Shown here piece by piece: positions 55,220 to 63,600 of a DNA stretch of 64,000 bases. The notes below the pieces were generated by a model that worked only from the letters and a program-made list of their open reading frames with translations, made no database searches and was not told where the DNA came from. The translations under genes were made by a program, and so were the position numbers. Source of the DNA: Parapedobacter tibetensis (GTDB lineage Bacteria > Bacteroidota > Bacteroidia > Sphingobacteriales > Sphingobacteriaceae); contig NZ_JAMXBE010000015.1 in assembly GCF_024704835.1 (NCBI RefSeq), positions 1 through 64,000 on the forward strand, read 5' to 3'. Each line of letters opens with the position of its first letter. Position 1 is the first letter of the stretch.

Positions 55220-56236
55220 CTACTTCAGCAATTTTCTGATCTCGTTGGCTTCAGGCAAGACCTTTTTTAAATTCTTTGGTAATTTTTTAGTCAAACTGTA
55301 TTCAGCTACCCCAATCGGCTTATTGGATATTCGCAAAGCATATTCTACTTCTAAGTTGTCCTTTTCCGCGCACAGCAATATACCGATCGAAGGGTTTTCA
55401 TGGGGTTGTTTTACCGTATCATCCAAAACCTCTAAATAATAGTTCAGTTGGGCTGCATGTGATGGCTCAAATTTTCCGGCTTTGAGTTCGACAGCAACCA
55501 TGCATTGGAGATGGCGGTGATAAAAAAGCAAATCAATGAAATATTCATTGCGGCCAAGTTTGATTTTGTATTGGTTCCCCATATAGGCAAACCCATACCC
55601 AAGTGCGAGCAACACATCCCTGATGTTCTCAATCATTTTGTTTTCCAATTCTCGTTCTTTGACGGGTTTCGTGATGCCGAGAAAGTCCAAACTATATTCA
55701 CTCCGAATGGTTTCTTCCGCTTGTTCTGCTAGGTGTTCGGGCAATGTCACTGCGAAGTTGTGTTGTTTCTTTTCAACTAAGCTTGCGTTATAGGTGTCAG
55801 CTTTGATAAAGTTGAGCAAAACATTCCGGCTCCATCCATTCAGAGTGGTTTGTTTTATGTAAAACTCGGCTTCTTCTATTGAATTGGCTTTACTCATAAT
55901 CAATAGGTTATGCCCCCATGGAATTTCTGCAACAAGCTGTTGCAGATTTGGATGAGCCGAATACTGTTCATAGAATCGGCGCATATTCCACAAGTTCCGG
56001 GTCGAAAAGCCGCTATCATTCGGAAATTGTTTCTGCAGATCCGAAGCTAACCTTTCCACAATTGACTTGCCCCAACCATATTGCTCTTGCCGCTCAATGA
56101 TTTTCTGGCCCACCGAAAAATAACGTGCTATTTGTTCCCTATTAATAGCTCTTATGGCCGTGATACGCCCGGCTAGGAATTCATGTTTTACTTCCTCAAA
56201 CAGTTTCTGGTATTCTTTTTCGTGAATGGGTTTCAT
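55220..56236 (-). CDS. YhcG/DUF1016 family PDDEXK nuclease, first copy
   Basis: A 338-residue protein with the N-terminal DUF1016 helical domain (about 10-150, VGQKIIERQEQYGWGKSIVE, FSTRNLWNMRRFYEQY, LVAEIPWGHNLLIM). The C-terminal PDDEXK nuclease (about 165-330) has FIDLLFYHRHLQCMVAVELK, giving the D and ExK active-site residues. Family members are linked to restriction systems and mobile elements. The biological target is not established. A perfect hairpin lies inside the gene at 55926-55946, over the codons for LQQLVA. A second copy of the family is encoded 299 bases upstream. Confidence 0.92.
   Translation of the reverse strand: MKPIHEKEYQKLFEEVKHEFLAGRITAIRAINREQIARYFSVGQKIIERQEQYGWGKSIVERLASDLQKQFPNDSGFSTRNLWNMRRFYEQYSAHPNLQQLVAEIPWGHNLLIMSKANSIEEAEFYIKQTTLNGWSRNVLLNFIKADTYNASLVEKKQHNFAVTLPEHLAEQAEETIRSEYSLDFLGITKPVKERELENKMIENIRDVLLALGYGFAYMGNQYKIKLGRNEYFIDLLFYHRHLQCMVAVELKAGKFEPSHAAQLNYYLEVLDDTVKQPHENPSIGILLCAEKDNLEVEYALRISNKPIGVAEYSLTKKLPKNLKKVLPEANEIRKLLK
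55926..55946. repeat. Intragenic hairpin in the first DUF1016 gene
   Basis: TCTGCAACA-AGC-TGTTGCAGA: a 9-bp perfect stem with loop AGC, within the codons for LQQLVAE. The same 22 bases recur at 56266-56287 outside any intact gene. Confidence 0.75.
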
Positions 56237-56257
56237 GTATCTTACTAATATAGACCG

Positions 56258-56452
56258 TCAGTAAATTCTGCAACAAGCTGTTGCAGAATTTAATTTCCTG
56301 TTCTTTACCGGCAGTTGGCCCTTGTCATCCACACCGATCAACATCCTGCCCCCCTTGCTGTTGGCAAAAGCCGTCAGCGATTCGATCATGGCATCGGTAA
56401 ACGAACTTTTAAATTCGGTATGTATATCCTCTTTGTGTTTTGACTTAGGCAT
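56258..56452 (-). pseudogene. Truncated AlbA_2/Schlafen-type DNA-binding protein
   Basis: The 64-residue frame begins with the AlbA_2 (PF04326) start KEDIHTEFKSSFTDAMIESL, then TAFANSKGGRMLIGVDDKG. The match is lost after about residue 50, and the last eleven residues (LNSATACCRIY) are read from the palindrome at 56263-56291. Full members have 200-500 residues. The gene was therefore cut off exactly where the palindrome lies. Before the break it would have been an ATP-dependent DNA-binding regulator or defence protein. Confidence 0.7.
56263..56291. repeat. Intergenic copy of the DUF1016 hairpin
   Basis: AAATTCTGCAACA and TGTTGCAGAATTT form a perfect 13-bp stem around AGC. The centre is identical to the hairpin inside the first DUF1016 gene. 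It overlaps the 3' end of the truncated AlbA_2 frame and lies 27 bases ahead of the nuclease start. Confidence 0.8.
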
Positions 56453-56534
56453 TACTAATTGTTACGATTTATCTCCTTACCCGATTCTCGTATCGCCGAT
56501 ACGACAATTTGCTCATTTGAAAATATCGGCCTTG

Positions 56535-57557
56535 TTATTCACTGGCTTCGCCATCGTCACATTCACCGAGTATGCGATAGAAATCATCCTCATCCGGCAG
56601 ATATTGCGCAATCTCTTTTGGCAGTTGTCGATAATGATAAGTAGATACCCCCATCGGCTTATTGACCAATTCGAGCGCATATTCTACGGTTAGCGTGCTT
56701 TTGCTCTTGCAAAGTAGAATCCCGATACTTGGGTTATCCTCCGGGTATTTTATGATTTTATCCAATAAATGGAGGTACCAATTTAACTGTTGGCTGTGTT
56801 CCGGTTTGAATTCCGTTGCTTTCAGTTCCAAAGCAATCATGCATCTTAGTTTACGGTGATAAAACAAAATATCGATAAAATATTCTTTGCCATCCAATTC
56901 CAAGCGGAATTGGCGGCCCATGAATGCGAAATTGTTTCCGAATTGGCCTAAGGTTTTCGTGACGTTATCTATCAGTGCGTTTTCAAGTTGCTTTTCAGTG
57001 TGGGTGTCTTCCAATCCTAAGAAAGAGAGATTGTATTCATCCTTGAATTCCAATCGATAGGTGCTAAGGTCGGATTCTTTCAATGCTACGGAAAAATTGT
57101 TTTGGAATTGTAGGCGTTTACTGTACGCGTCAAAGCGTATCTCCTCCTCTAAAACGCTTCGACTCCACCCCCTTTCTCCACACATTTGGAGGTAAAATGT
57201 GCGTTGGTCGGAATCTTTTACCTTTTCAAATATCAGGCTGGTGTGCCCCCATGGGATTTTGGCCACAAGCTGTGGCCAAAATTCGCTTTGGCGTGTCTCC
57301 TCAAAAATAAGTTTCATCCTCCGCAGGTTCCGCGCCGACAAACCTTTCACACCCGGATAGGCTGCCTGTAAGTCTATTGACAATGTATCGATAACACTCA
57401 TTCCCCACCCACCTTTTACACGTTCAGACAGCACATGGCCAAAATCGAGATACATCAAGATAAGCTCTTGGTTTACCAACGAATAGCTTTTGTACTGTGC
57501 CGTTGCTATCCGTTCTTTCAGGGTAGCTAATGTCTGATGATAGTTTGATGGTACCAT
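56535..57557 (-). CDS. YhcG/DUF1016 family PDDEXK nuclease, second copy
   Basis: A 340-residue protein with the same layout as the gene at 55220. The DUF1016 helical domain (GHVLSERVKGGWGMSVIDTL, LSARNLRRMKLIFEETRQ, LVAKIPWGHTSLIF) is followed by a PDDEXK domain with FIDILFYHRKLRCMIALELK. The two proteins are clearly related but diverged, so they are not a recent duplication. It carries a 12-bp hairpin at 57256-57282 over the codons for WPQLVAK, the position matching the hairpin in copy one. It is preceded by two XRE-type regulator genes on the same strand. Confidence 0.92.
   Translation of the reverse strand: MVPSNYHQTLATLKERIATAQYKSYSLVNQELILMYLDFGHVLSERVKGGWGMSVIDTLSIDLQAAYPGVKGLSARNLRRMKLIFEETRQSEFWPQLVAKIPWGHTSLIFEKVKDSDQRTFYLQMCGERGWSRSVLEEEIRFDAYSKRLQFQNNFSVALKESDLSTYRLEFKDEYNLSFLGLEDTHTEKQLENALIDNVTKTLGQFGNNFAFMGRQFRLELDGKEYFIDILFYHRKLRCMIALELKATEFKPEHSQQLNWYLHLLDKIIKYPEDNPSIGILLCKSKSTLTVEYALELVNKPMGVSTYHYRQLPKEIAQYLPDEDDFYRILGECDDGEASE
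57256..57282. repeat. Intragenic hairpin in the second DUF1016 gene
   Basis: ATTTTGGCCACA-AGC-TGTGGCCAAAAT: a perfect 12-bp stem with the same loop and inner bases (ACA-AGC-TGT) as the other two copies but different outer arms, both changed together. Confidence 0.8.
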
Positions 57558-57692
57558 TAAGTATTTGTCTCTTTCTGAAAATAGCTAATCAGCGATTACT
57601 CCTCGCTCTTACCAGCACTTTTCTTACGCGTTCTTTTAGGTTTTTGAGCCAATCGGCTTACGAGATAGTTACATCAGCCATAACAAAATGCG

Positions 57693-58070
57693 TTATGATT
57701 TATCCCCTTGCTCCACCTTTTTCTCCGGCCACACGATATCAGGTTTAATGGCTGAAATCAGATCTTTTACTAGTTCGGCTAGGCCTCTATCGGCGTTGTA
57801 TACAACCTCCTTGATATAACCATGATTGCTGTTACTATAAGTGCCAGAGCCAATATTAAGATGTGTGGCAGAATCTCCTTCTCTCAGAAACTCCCCAAAG
57901 GGGATGTCATATGCTTTGGACAATTTCTCGGCGTCTTCAAAGCTTGGGGGCGTTACGCCGGTGAAAATAGACATATAATGATCCAATTCCATATTTGCCT
58001 TTTCTGCAGCAAGTGGTAAATCCCATTTCAGCTCACTGTTCTTTGCTTCTAGGATATGAGGTGTAATCAT
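57693..58070 (-). CDS. XRE-like regulator, second of a pair
   Basis: A 125-residue protein with a weak N-terminal HTH of XRE type (DLPLAAEKANMELDHYMSIF, SFEDAEKLSKAYDIPFGEFL). A Gly/Ser/Asn linker GSGTYSNSNHGYIKEVVYN and a C-terminal helix (LAELVKDLISAIKPD) follow. The linker and following helix match those of the gene just upstream (SSGSYSNSNNGTIEKYENN), so the two are related. It starts 3 bases after that gene ends. Probably a regulator or antitoxin-like partner. Start ATG 58070. Confidence 0.75.
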   Translation of the reverse strand: MITPHILEAKNSELKWDLPLAAEKANMELDHYMSIFTGVTPPSFEDAEKLSKAYDIPFGEFLREGDSATHLNIGSGTYSNSNHGYIKEVVYNADRGLAELVKDLISAIKPDIVWPEKKVEQGDKS

Positions 58071-58073
58071 AAG

Positions 58074-58463
58074 TCAAAGTTTTTTGTTGTTGATCAGTTT
58101 TTCAATTAGAGTAGTGAATATTTTTCGCTCTTCTTTTGCACTTTTTAATTCCTCACGCAGCAAATCTACCAATTCTTTGGGTACGTTGTTGTTTTCATAC
58201 TTCTCAATTGTTCCGTTATTCGAATTACTGTAACTCCCGCTACTGTAGTTGTTGTGGACAACCGACGCTTCAGTCGAATAAAAGTACTCCGGATCTATAT
58301 CGTATATTTTGGCAAGTTGCTTCGCGCGATCCACGCTAAGTCTAATTTGCTGAACTTCAATTTTATGATAAGCTGCCTGACTAATACCAAGTTCCGTGGC
58401 GACATATTCCTGACTGAAACCGTATTGTTCCCTTAACTTCCTTAATTTTGGTCCTATTTCCAT
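58074..58463 (-). CDS. XRE family transcriptional regulator
   Basis: A 129-residue protein. A complete XRE HTH lies at residues 5-62 (KLRKLREQYGFSQEYVATEL, GISQAAYHKIEVQQIRLSVD). The Asn/Ser linker GSYSNSNNGTIEKYENN and a C-terminal helix LVDLLREELKSAKEERK complete it. It is the first gene of a minus-strand series that leads into the DUF1016 nuclease, and probably represses it by binding the dyads just upstream. Confidence 0.88.
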   Translation of the reverse strand: MEIGPKLRKLREQYGFSQEYVATELGISQAAYHKIEVQQIRLSVDRAKQLAKIYDIDPEYFYSTEASVVHNNYSSGSYSNSNNGTIEKYENNNVPKELVDLLREELKSAKEERKIFTTLIEKLINNKKL

Positions 58464-58477
58464 GACAGTAATAAAAG

Positions 58478-58569
58478 GTTATTATTTAATAACAATATGT
58501 TGTTGCCTATATTTATTAATTATCAGAGCTTTACAGCATTAAATGACTGATTAAACAAAAGCAAATATA
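58478..58569 (-). promoter_or_regulatory. Promoter and dyads upstream of the XRE genes
   Basis: TATATTTG on the minus strand (58569-58562) fits TAnnTTTG. GTTATT/AATAAC (58478-58493) and AACA/TGTT (about 58491-58501) are dyads between it and the start at 58463. Autoregulation is a family-typical inference. Confidence 0.4.
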
Positions 58570-58691
58570 TACATAAAAGAAAACAAACACGATATTTTTG
58601 TTATAAACGTGAATATTGTTTGAAAGTAAAGTGAAAATTAAATAGTTCTTTTTATCTTGTGGCTCTTTTAAAGATAATTTAGAGCCTTTAC

Positions 58692-58903
58692 GAGCCTCGT
58701 TCAGCGAATCTGGTAATTCACACCTACGAGCGTAAGTAAAGTGTCCGGCCCCTATATTGCTATAGGGCCGGTGCTTGCTTAGTTCTTTTGTAGGTGGCCA
58801 ACTCTTCGGAGTTGGTAGGCTTTACCAGAGCCTGCTGACATTAGACTTTGTAAGTTACCGGCCCTATAGCTAATTACCGATAATGTAAAGAAGTTCGAGG
58901 CTC
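58692..58903 (+). ncRNA. Candidate structured RNA with alternative folds (riboswitch- or leader-like)
   Basis: A gene-free 212-base stretch can fold into a nested, branched structure. P1: GAGCCTCG (58692) with CGAGGCTC (58896). P2: TCAGC and TCTGGTAA (58701-58716) with TTACCAGA and GCTGA (58822-58838). P3: CACCTAC (58721) with GTAGGTG (58790). P4: CCGGCC and CCTATA (58745-58756) with TATAGGGCCGG (58761-58771). P5: CCAACTC-TTCG-GAGTTGG (58798-58815), a UUCG tetraloop. P6: ACATTA with TAATGT (58838, 58881). CTATAGGGCCGGT (58760-58772) also pairs fully with ACCGGCCCTATAG (58857-58869), which excludes P4. G-U extensions of P3 and P5 exist only on the plus strand. A hairpin near 58959-58976 followed by seven T lies before the TlpA gene. 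I match it to no known family. Confidence 0.5.
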
Positions 58904-59130
58904 ATTGTTGAAAAACGATAATGAGCGATACCCAAAAGACACGAAAATTTTCTGTCTGCTTACCAAACGGCAAGCGGCAGGGATTTTTTTGTTTTTGCCC
59001 GCTTCCCATCCAGTCATTTTCGGCCAAAAACCAATATAAAAATATCATCAAAAGCCCTGTTTAGTGCATCTCGTACCTCTGAATTTCTCGGACTAACTTA
59101 CTTATTATCCAATGACTTACCTAACAGGAA

Positions 59131-60627
59131 ATGCACGTTTTTACACGTACCGGGCAAGCCATGCCCAAAAATATCCAAACCAATAGCACCCACATAAAAG
59201 AAACGGGCGGTGCTGCACCGCACCGCCGAAAAAATCATGTGTTTGGAAGCCGTGCAGGGTTCCGCGTAAGCGGGGCCTCATTGCACGGCGATACCCATGC
59301 ATCCTCACTATCGGGCCCAATCCTGAACCACACCAAGAGGCCTATACCAAGCCTCTCGTTTTTTGCTGCCTTACTTATAGGAGTGACACACGCATCAGCC
59401 AACGTGCATCCGACCGACACCACAAAAATCGGCATCCAAGCCCTGCAAATCGGTGACCCCATACCGGAAGAAGTGTGGAATATGCCGCTGCAAGTGGTGA
59501 ACCACCCAGAGGGCAAGGAAACCATTACGCTTGCTGATTATAAAGGCAAATTGATCCTACTGGATTTTTGGGCCACATGGTGTTCTTCCTGCGTTGCACA
59601 GTTTCCAAAACTCGAACAACTGCAACAAAAACACGCCGACAGCTTCAATGTCCTTTTGGTTTCGAATCAAAGGGAAAAGGAAGTGCTTCCCTATTTTGAA
59701 AGATATAAAAGCCGGAACAACGTCAAATTAGCACTCACTTCCGCAATTGACGCTAAGAACATCGAAACCTATTTCCCGTTCATATCCGTACCGCATTACG
59801 CTTGGATAGGCTCAAATGGGACGGTCTTGGCAATTACAGGGGCTGCCGAAATCGGAACTGCCCAATTCTCCCAACTGCTGAGAAACCGAGTCCCGAACAT
59901 TCCGACCAAAAAGGATATTGATACAGGAAAGCCGCTGTTTATGGGTGATGACCTGCCGTTGGACCAGCTTCAGCAATATTCGATTTTCATAAAGGGCTAC
60001 CATTCCGGTGTTGGCACCGGAATAGGTCCACGCAAAACCAACGGAATTGTTCATGGCAAATACCTTTCAAATTACAGCATTTATAACCTATATGCCGTTA
60101 CGGTAAAGGAAATATTCCCTGACTTCAACAAGGCAAGATGCGTTCTCGAAGTGGAAGATACCGCGTCCATCGTGATCAGCCAATCCGAGCCGTTTAACCG
60201 CGACAAATACCACTCCTATGAACTGATCGTTCCTGTCGGGATTGCAGATTCACTCCATCATATTATGCTCTCGGAGCTTAACCGTTACACGGGCTACAAT
60301 GGAAGAATCGAAAAAAGGAAAATCAGATGCCTGGTCATCGAAAGGAATGGCACCAATACCTTGGCATCAATCGAAACGGGCGGGGGACAGCCAATTGAAT
60401 CCTTAATAAAACACTGGAACTGGGCGAAAGACAACGGTACCGAATGCTACCCCGAGGCCATTCCCCTCATTGACGAAAGCCACTATACCGGACTATTGCC
60501 CAAAGAAATAGTCCGCATAACGGAAACGGAGCGACTGAATGCCGCTTTGATACCATACGGTTTAAAAATAACGGAAGCGGAACGCGAACTTGATATGTTC
60601 GTCCTAAGCGATAAAAACCACCGATAA
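59131..60627 (+). CDS. TlpA-type thioredoxin-fold protein
   Basis: A 498-residue protein. A 70-residue basic lead with no clear fold precedes a hydrophobic segment (about 73-90, LSFFAALLIGVTHASA) that looks like the true signal peptide, so translation may start later than ATG 59131 (ATG 59161 is another choice). The TlpA/redoxin domain (about 100-255) has LLDFWATWCSSCVAQFPKLE with the WCxxC active site and a cis-Pro site in SVPHYAW. The C-terminal 240 residues have no domain I recognise. Such proteins reduce or exchange disulfides in the periplasm. It lies 32 bases ahead of a SusC gene, a pairing common in Sphingobacteriaceae. Confidence 0.85.
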   Translation: MHVFTRTGQAMPKNIQTNSTHIKETGGAAPHRRKNHVFGSRAGFRVSGASLHGDTHASSLSGPILNHTKRPIPSLSFFAALLIGVTHASANVHPTDTTKIGIQALQIGDPIPEEVWNMPLQVVNHPEGKETITLADYKGKLILLDFWATWCSSCVAQFPKLEQLQQKHADSFNVLLVSNQREKEVLPYFERYKSRNNVKLALTSAIDAKNIETYFPFISVPHYAWIGSNGTVLAITGAAEIGTAQFSQLLRNRVPNIPTKKDIDTGKPLFMGDDLPLDQLQQYSIFIKGYHSGVGTGIGPRKTNGIVHGKYLSNYSIYNLYAVTVKEIFPDFNKARCVLEVEDTASIVISQSEPFNRDKYHSYELIVPVGIADSLHHIMLSELNRYTGYNGRIEKRKIRCLVIERNGTNTLASIETGGGQPIESLIKHWNWAKDNGTECYPEAIPLIDESHYTGLLPKEIVRITETERLNAALIPYGLKITEAERELDMFVLSDKNHR

Positions 60628-60659
60628 CCAAACATCCATACTTTTTCATTCTCAATGTT

Positions 60660-63600
60660 ATGAAGTACTTTATATTGTATTCTTCTTTACTGGTTTCACT
60701 ATTCCTTGTCCACACAAATCCGCTGTCAGCACAAAAGCTGCTCCGCGGAACCGTGCTTTCACAGGAAACTAAGCAACCTTTGCCGGGCGCTTCGATTACG
60801 AATATCAATACCAAAGAAACGGTTTCCACTGACATGCAGGGGCGATTTTCCATCCGCTTGTCCGGCAACACGCCCTCACTTACCGTGAGTTTCGTGGGAT
60901 ACCGGGAGCATACGCAATCCTTACCATCCCCCTTTCCCGACACATTGCTGGTCTACCTGACAGCCGCAGAAAATTTAATCGAAGAAGTGACCGTCTCAAC
61001 GGGGTTCCAGCAATTGCCACGTGAGCGGGCCACGGGCTCCTTCAGCCACATCAATGGAAACAAGCTCCAGCAACAGGTCAGCACAGACATACTAAGCAGG
61101 CTTGAAGCCGTTGCGAACGGTTACATGGTAGACAGGAACAATAACACAAGCGGGAGGGCATTGGTCCGTGGTGTAGGAACGTTCAGCGGCCCGACCGACC
61201 CCTTGGTTGTTGTCGATAATTTCCCTTACGAGGGCGATATAAACAACATTAACCCAAATGATGTGGAAGGCATCACCATACTGAAAGACGCATCGGCAGC
61301 ATCGATATGGGGCGCACGTGCCGCAAACGGTGTCATTGTCATCACCACAAAAAAAGGGAGTTTCAACCAACCCCTGCGGATCAATTTCAATGCAAACGCA
61401 ACGCTGGGTAACAAACCGGACCTTTATTACCTGTCCCAAATGACCTCGTCGGATTATATCGAGGTGGAAACGATGCTTTTCGATGCGGGATATTACAATC
61501 GGCATATTAACAATGCCAACAAACCGCCACTCACCCCGGTCGTGGAGCTTCTCATCAAACGGCAAACCGCAAATGCCACGGAACTGGCCGCCATTGACCA
61601 ACGGATCGATGCCCTGCGGCAAATCGATGTGCGGAGGGACTTTTTGGACCATTTGTACCAACAGGAGTTCAACCAGCAATACGCGCTTACATTACAGGGT
61701 GGAAGTGATCGGTTGGCGTGGAACGCATTGGCGGGATATGACCGCAACACAGATAACCTCGATGCCACTTTCCAAAGACTCAATCTCAAATTGGCAAATA
61801 CATACCGCCCGTCCGACAATCTGCAAATAAGCACGTCATTGCAGTATACACAGAACAATGCGACCAACGGCAGGCCGGGTTATGGGCAGATAACCTACTA
61901 CGGATCGTTGTACCCTTATGCGGAATTGGCCGACCAAGCGGGCAATCCTTTATCCCTTACCAAGAATTACCGGCAAACCTTCATTGACGAAACCAATGAA
62001 ACGGGCAGATTACTCGACTGGAGTTACATACCATTGGAAGACTACAAACATTCCGGGCTGTCGACCGTCACACAGGACATTCTCATAAATACCGGAATAA
62101 ACTATTCTTTCCTTAAAAGCCTTGATCTGGACGTAAAATACCAATATGAAAGGCAAGATAACAAGGGCCGTAACCGGCAGGGATCAGGAAGTTTTTTTAC
62201 CCGTGACATCATCAATTATTATACACAGATAGACCAGGAAAACAACGTTGCCAGACCTGTGCCGATAGGCGACATACTTGATCTATCCAACGAAACGCTG
62301 CAAGCCCACCAAGCCCGGATACAAACCAATTTCAACGAGTCTTTCGGTCCGCACAATATTACTGCGTTGATTGGGGGCGAGGTACGCCATGCTAACGTAA
62401 ACCGCAACAATTACCGCATTTATGGCTATGACGATGCGGTCCTTACATTCGGCAATGTCGATTATACCCGACAGTACCCGAACTTTGTAAACGGAAGTTT
62501 GAGCTTTATCCCAAACAGCCAGAACATGGAAAGCGGGACAACACGCTTCGCTTCTTTTTTCGCAAACGGCGCTTATGAATACGATCAAAGGTACACGGTA
62601 TCTTTCAGTGCGCGGAGGGACGCTTCAAACCTTTTCGGCTTGAATACAAACGACCAATGGAACGCCTTCTGGTCCGCAGGAGTGGCGTGGGAAATATCAA
62701 ATGAACAATTCTACAAAATCGATAATCTGCCCTATTTGCGGCTTAGGGCTACTTACGGGGCGTCCGGCAACATTGACCCAAGTATGGTTGCCGCGACCAC
62801 CATTGCCTATAACGCTGGTGTAAGCGCAGGTACGGCAACGCCTTGGGCTTCTTTCAGGAATTACTACAATCCGGACCTGCAATGGGAAACTTCACGGATG
62901 CTGAACATAGGGATTGACTTCCGGTCAGCACGCCAACGGATCACAGGCAGTATCGAGTACTTTCAGAAAAACTCGGTCAACCTTTTTGGAACGGCAGAAA
63001 TAGACTATACAGGCGGGATAGGCTATTCGATAACGAAAAATGTTGGCAGTATGGTCGGGAAAGGCATGGATACCGAAATCGTTACGAAAAACCTGACGGG
63101 GAAATTTTCATGGCAGACCAACCTCAATTTAAGCCATTATACAAGCGAAGTTGTCGAGAACAATATCCTTGACCGCGTGTCATCGATTGTTGGCGGCCAG
63201 TTCGGCACAAGGGCAAACACAAGTATCCCCGGAAGGCCAGTCAATGCCCTATTTGCCTACCGTTGGGCAGGGCTATCAGGCGATGGGGGGCATCCGTTGG
63301 GCTATTTAGACGGGGAACCGAGCAATGACTACAGGCAGCTTACCGGAAATGCAAGGACCGTCGGGGACCTCGTTTATATTGGCCCATCCACGCCTACGTG
63401 GTTTGGTAATCTCGGCAACAACTTTTCCTATGGAAATTTCAATTTACAGGTGGCATTTAGTTTCCGCTTGGGCTACTACTTCCGTAAGCCGTCCATCCAA
63501 TACACAGGTCTCTTTAACAATGGCTCCAATCAACATTCGGATATAGCCCTGCGATGGAAACAACCCGGAGACGAAATGAGGACTCACGTCCCGTCAATGG

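Noticed and set aside
57558-57692. Small lysine-rich minus-strand stretch ending RLAQKPKRTRKKSAGKSEE
   Set aside because: It looks coding near its end but has an early stop after MADVTIS in the only ATG frame. Either a frameshifted small gene or spacer; not enough to call.
58692-58903. Retron RNA or CRISPR-associated RNA as explanation of the folded region
   Set aside because: No reverse transcriptase, Cas gene or direct-repeat array lies in the window, so neither can be supported.
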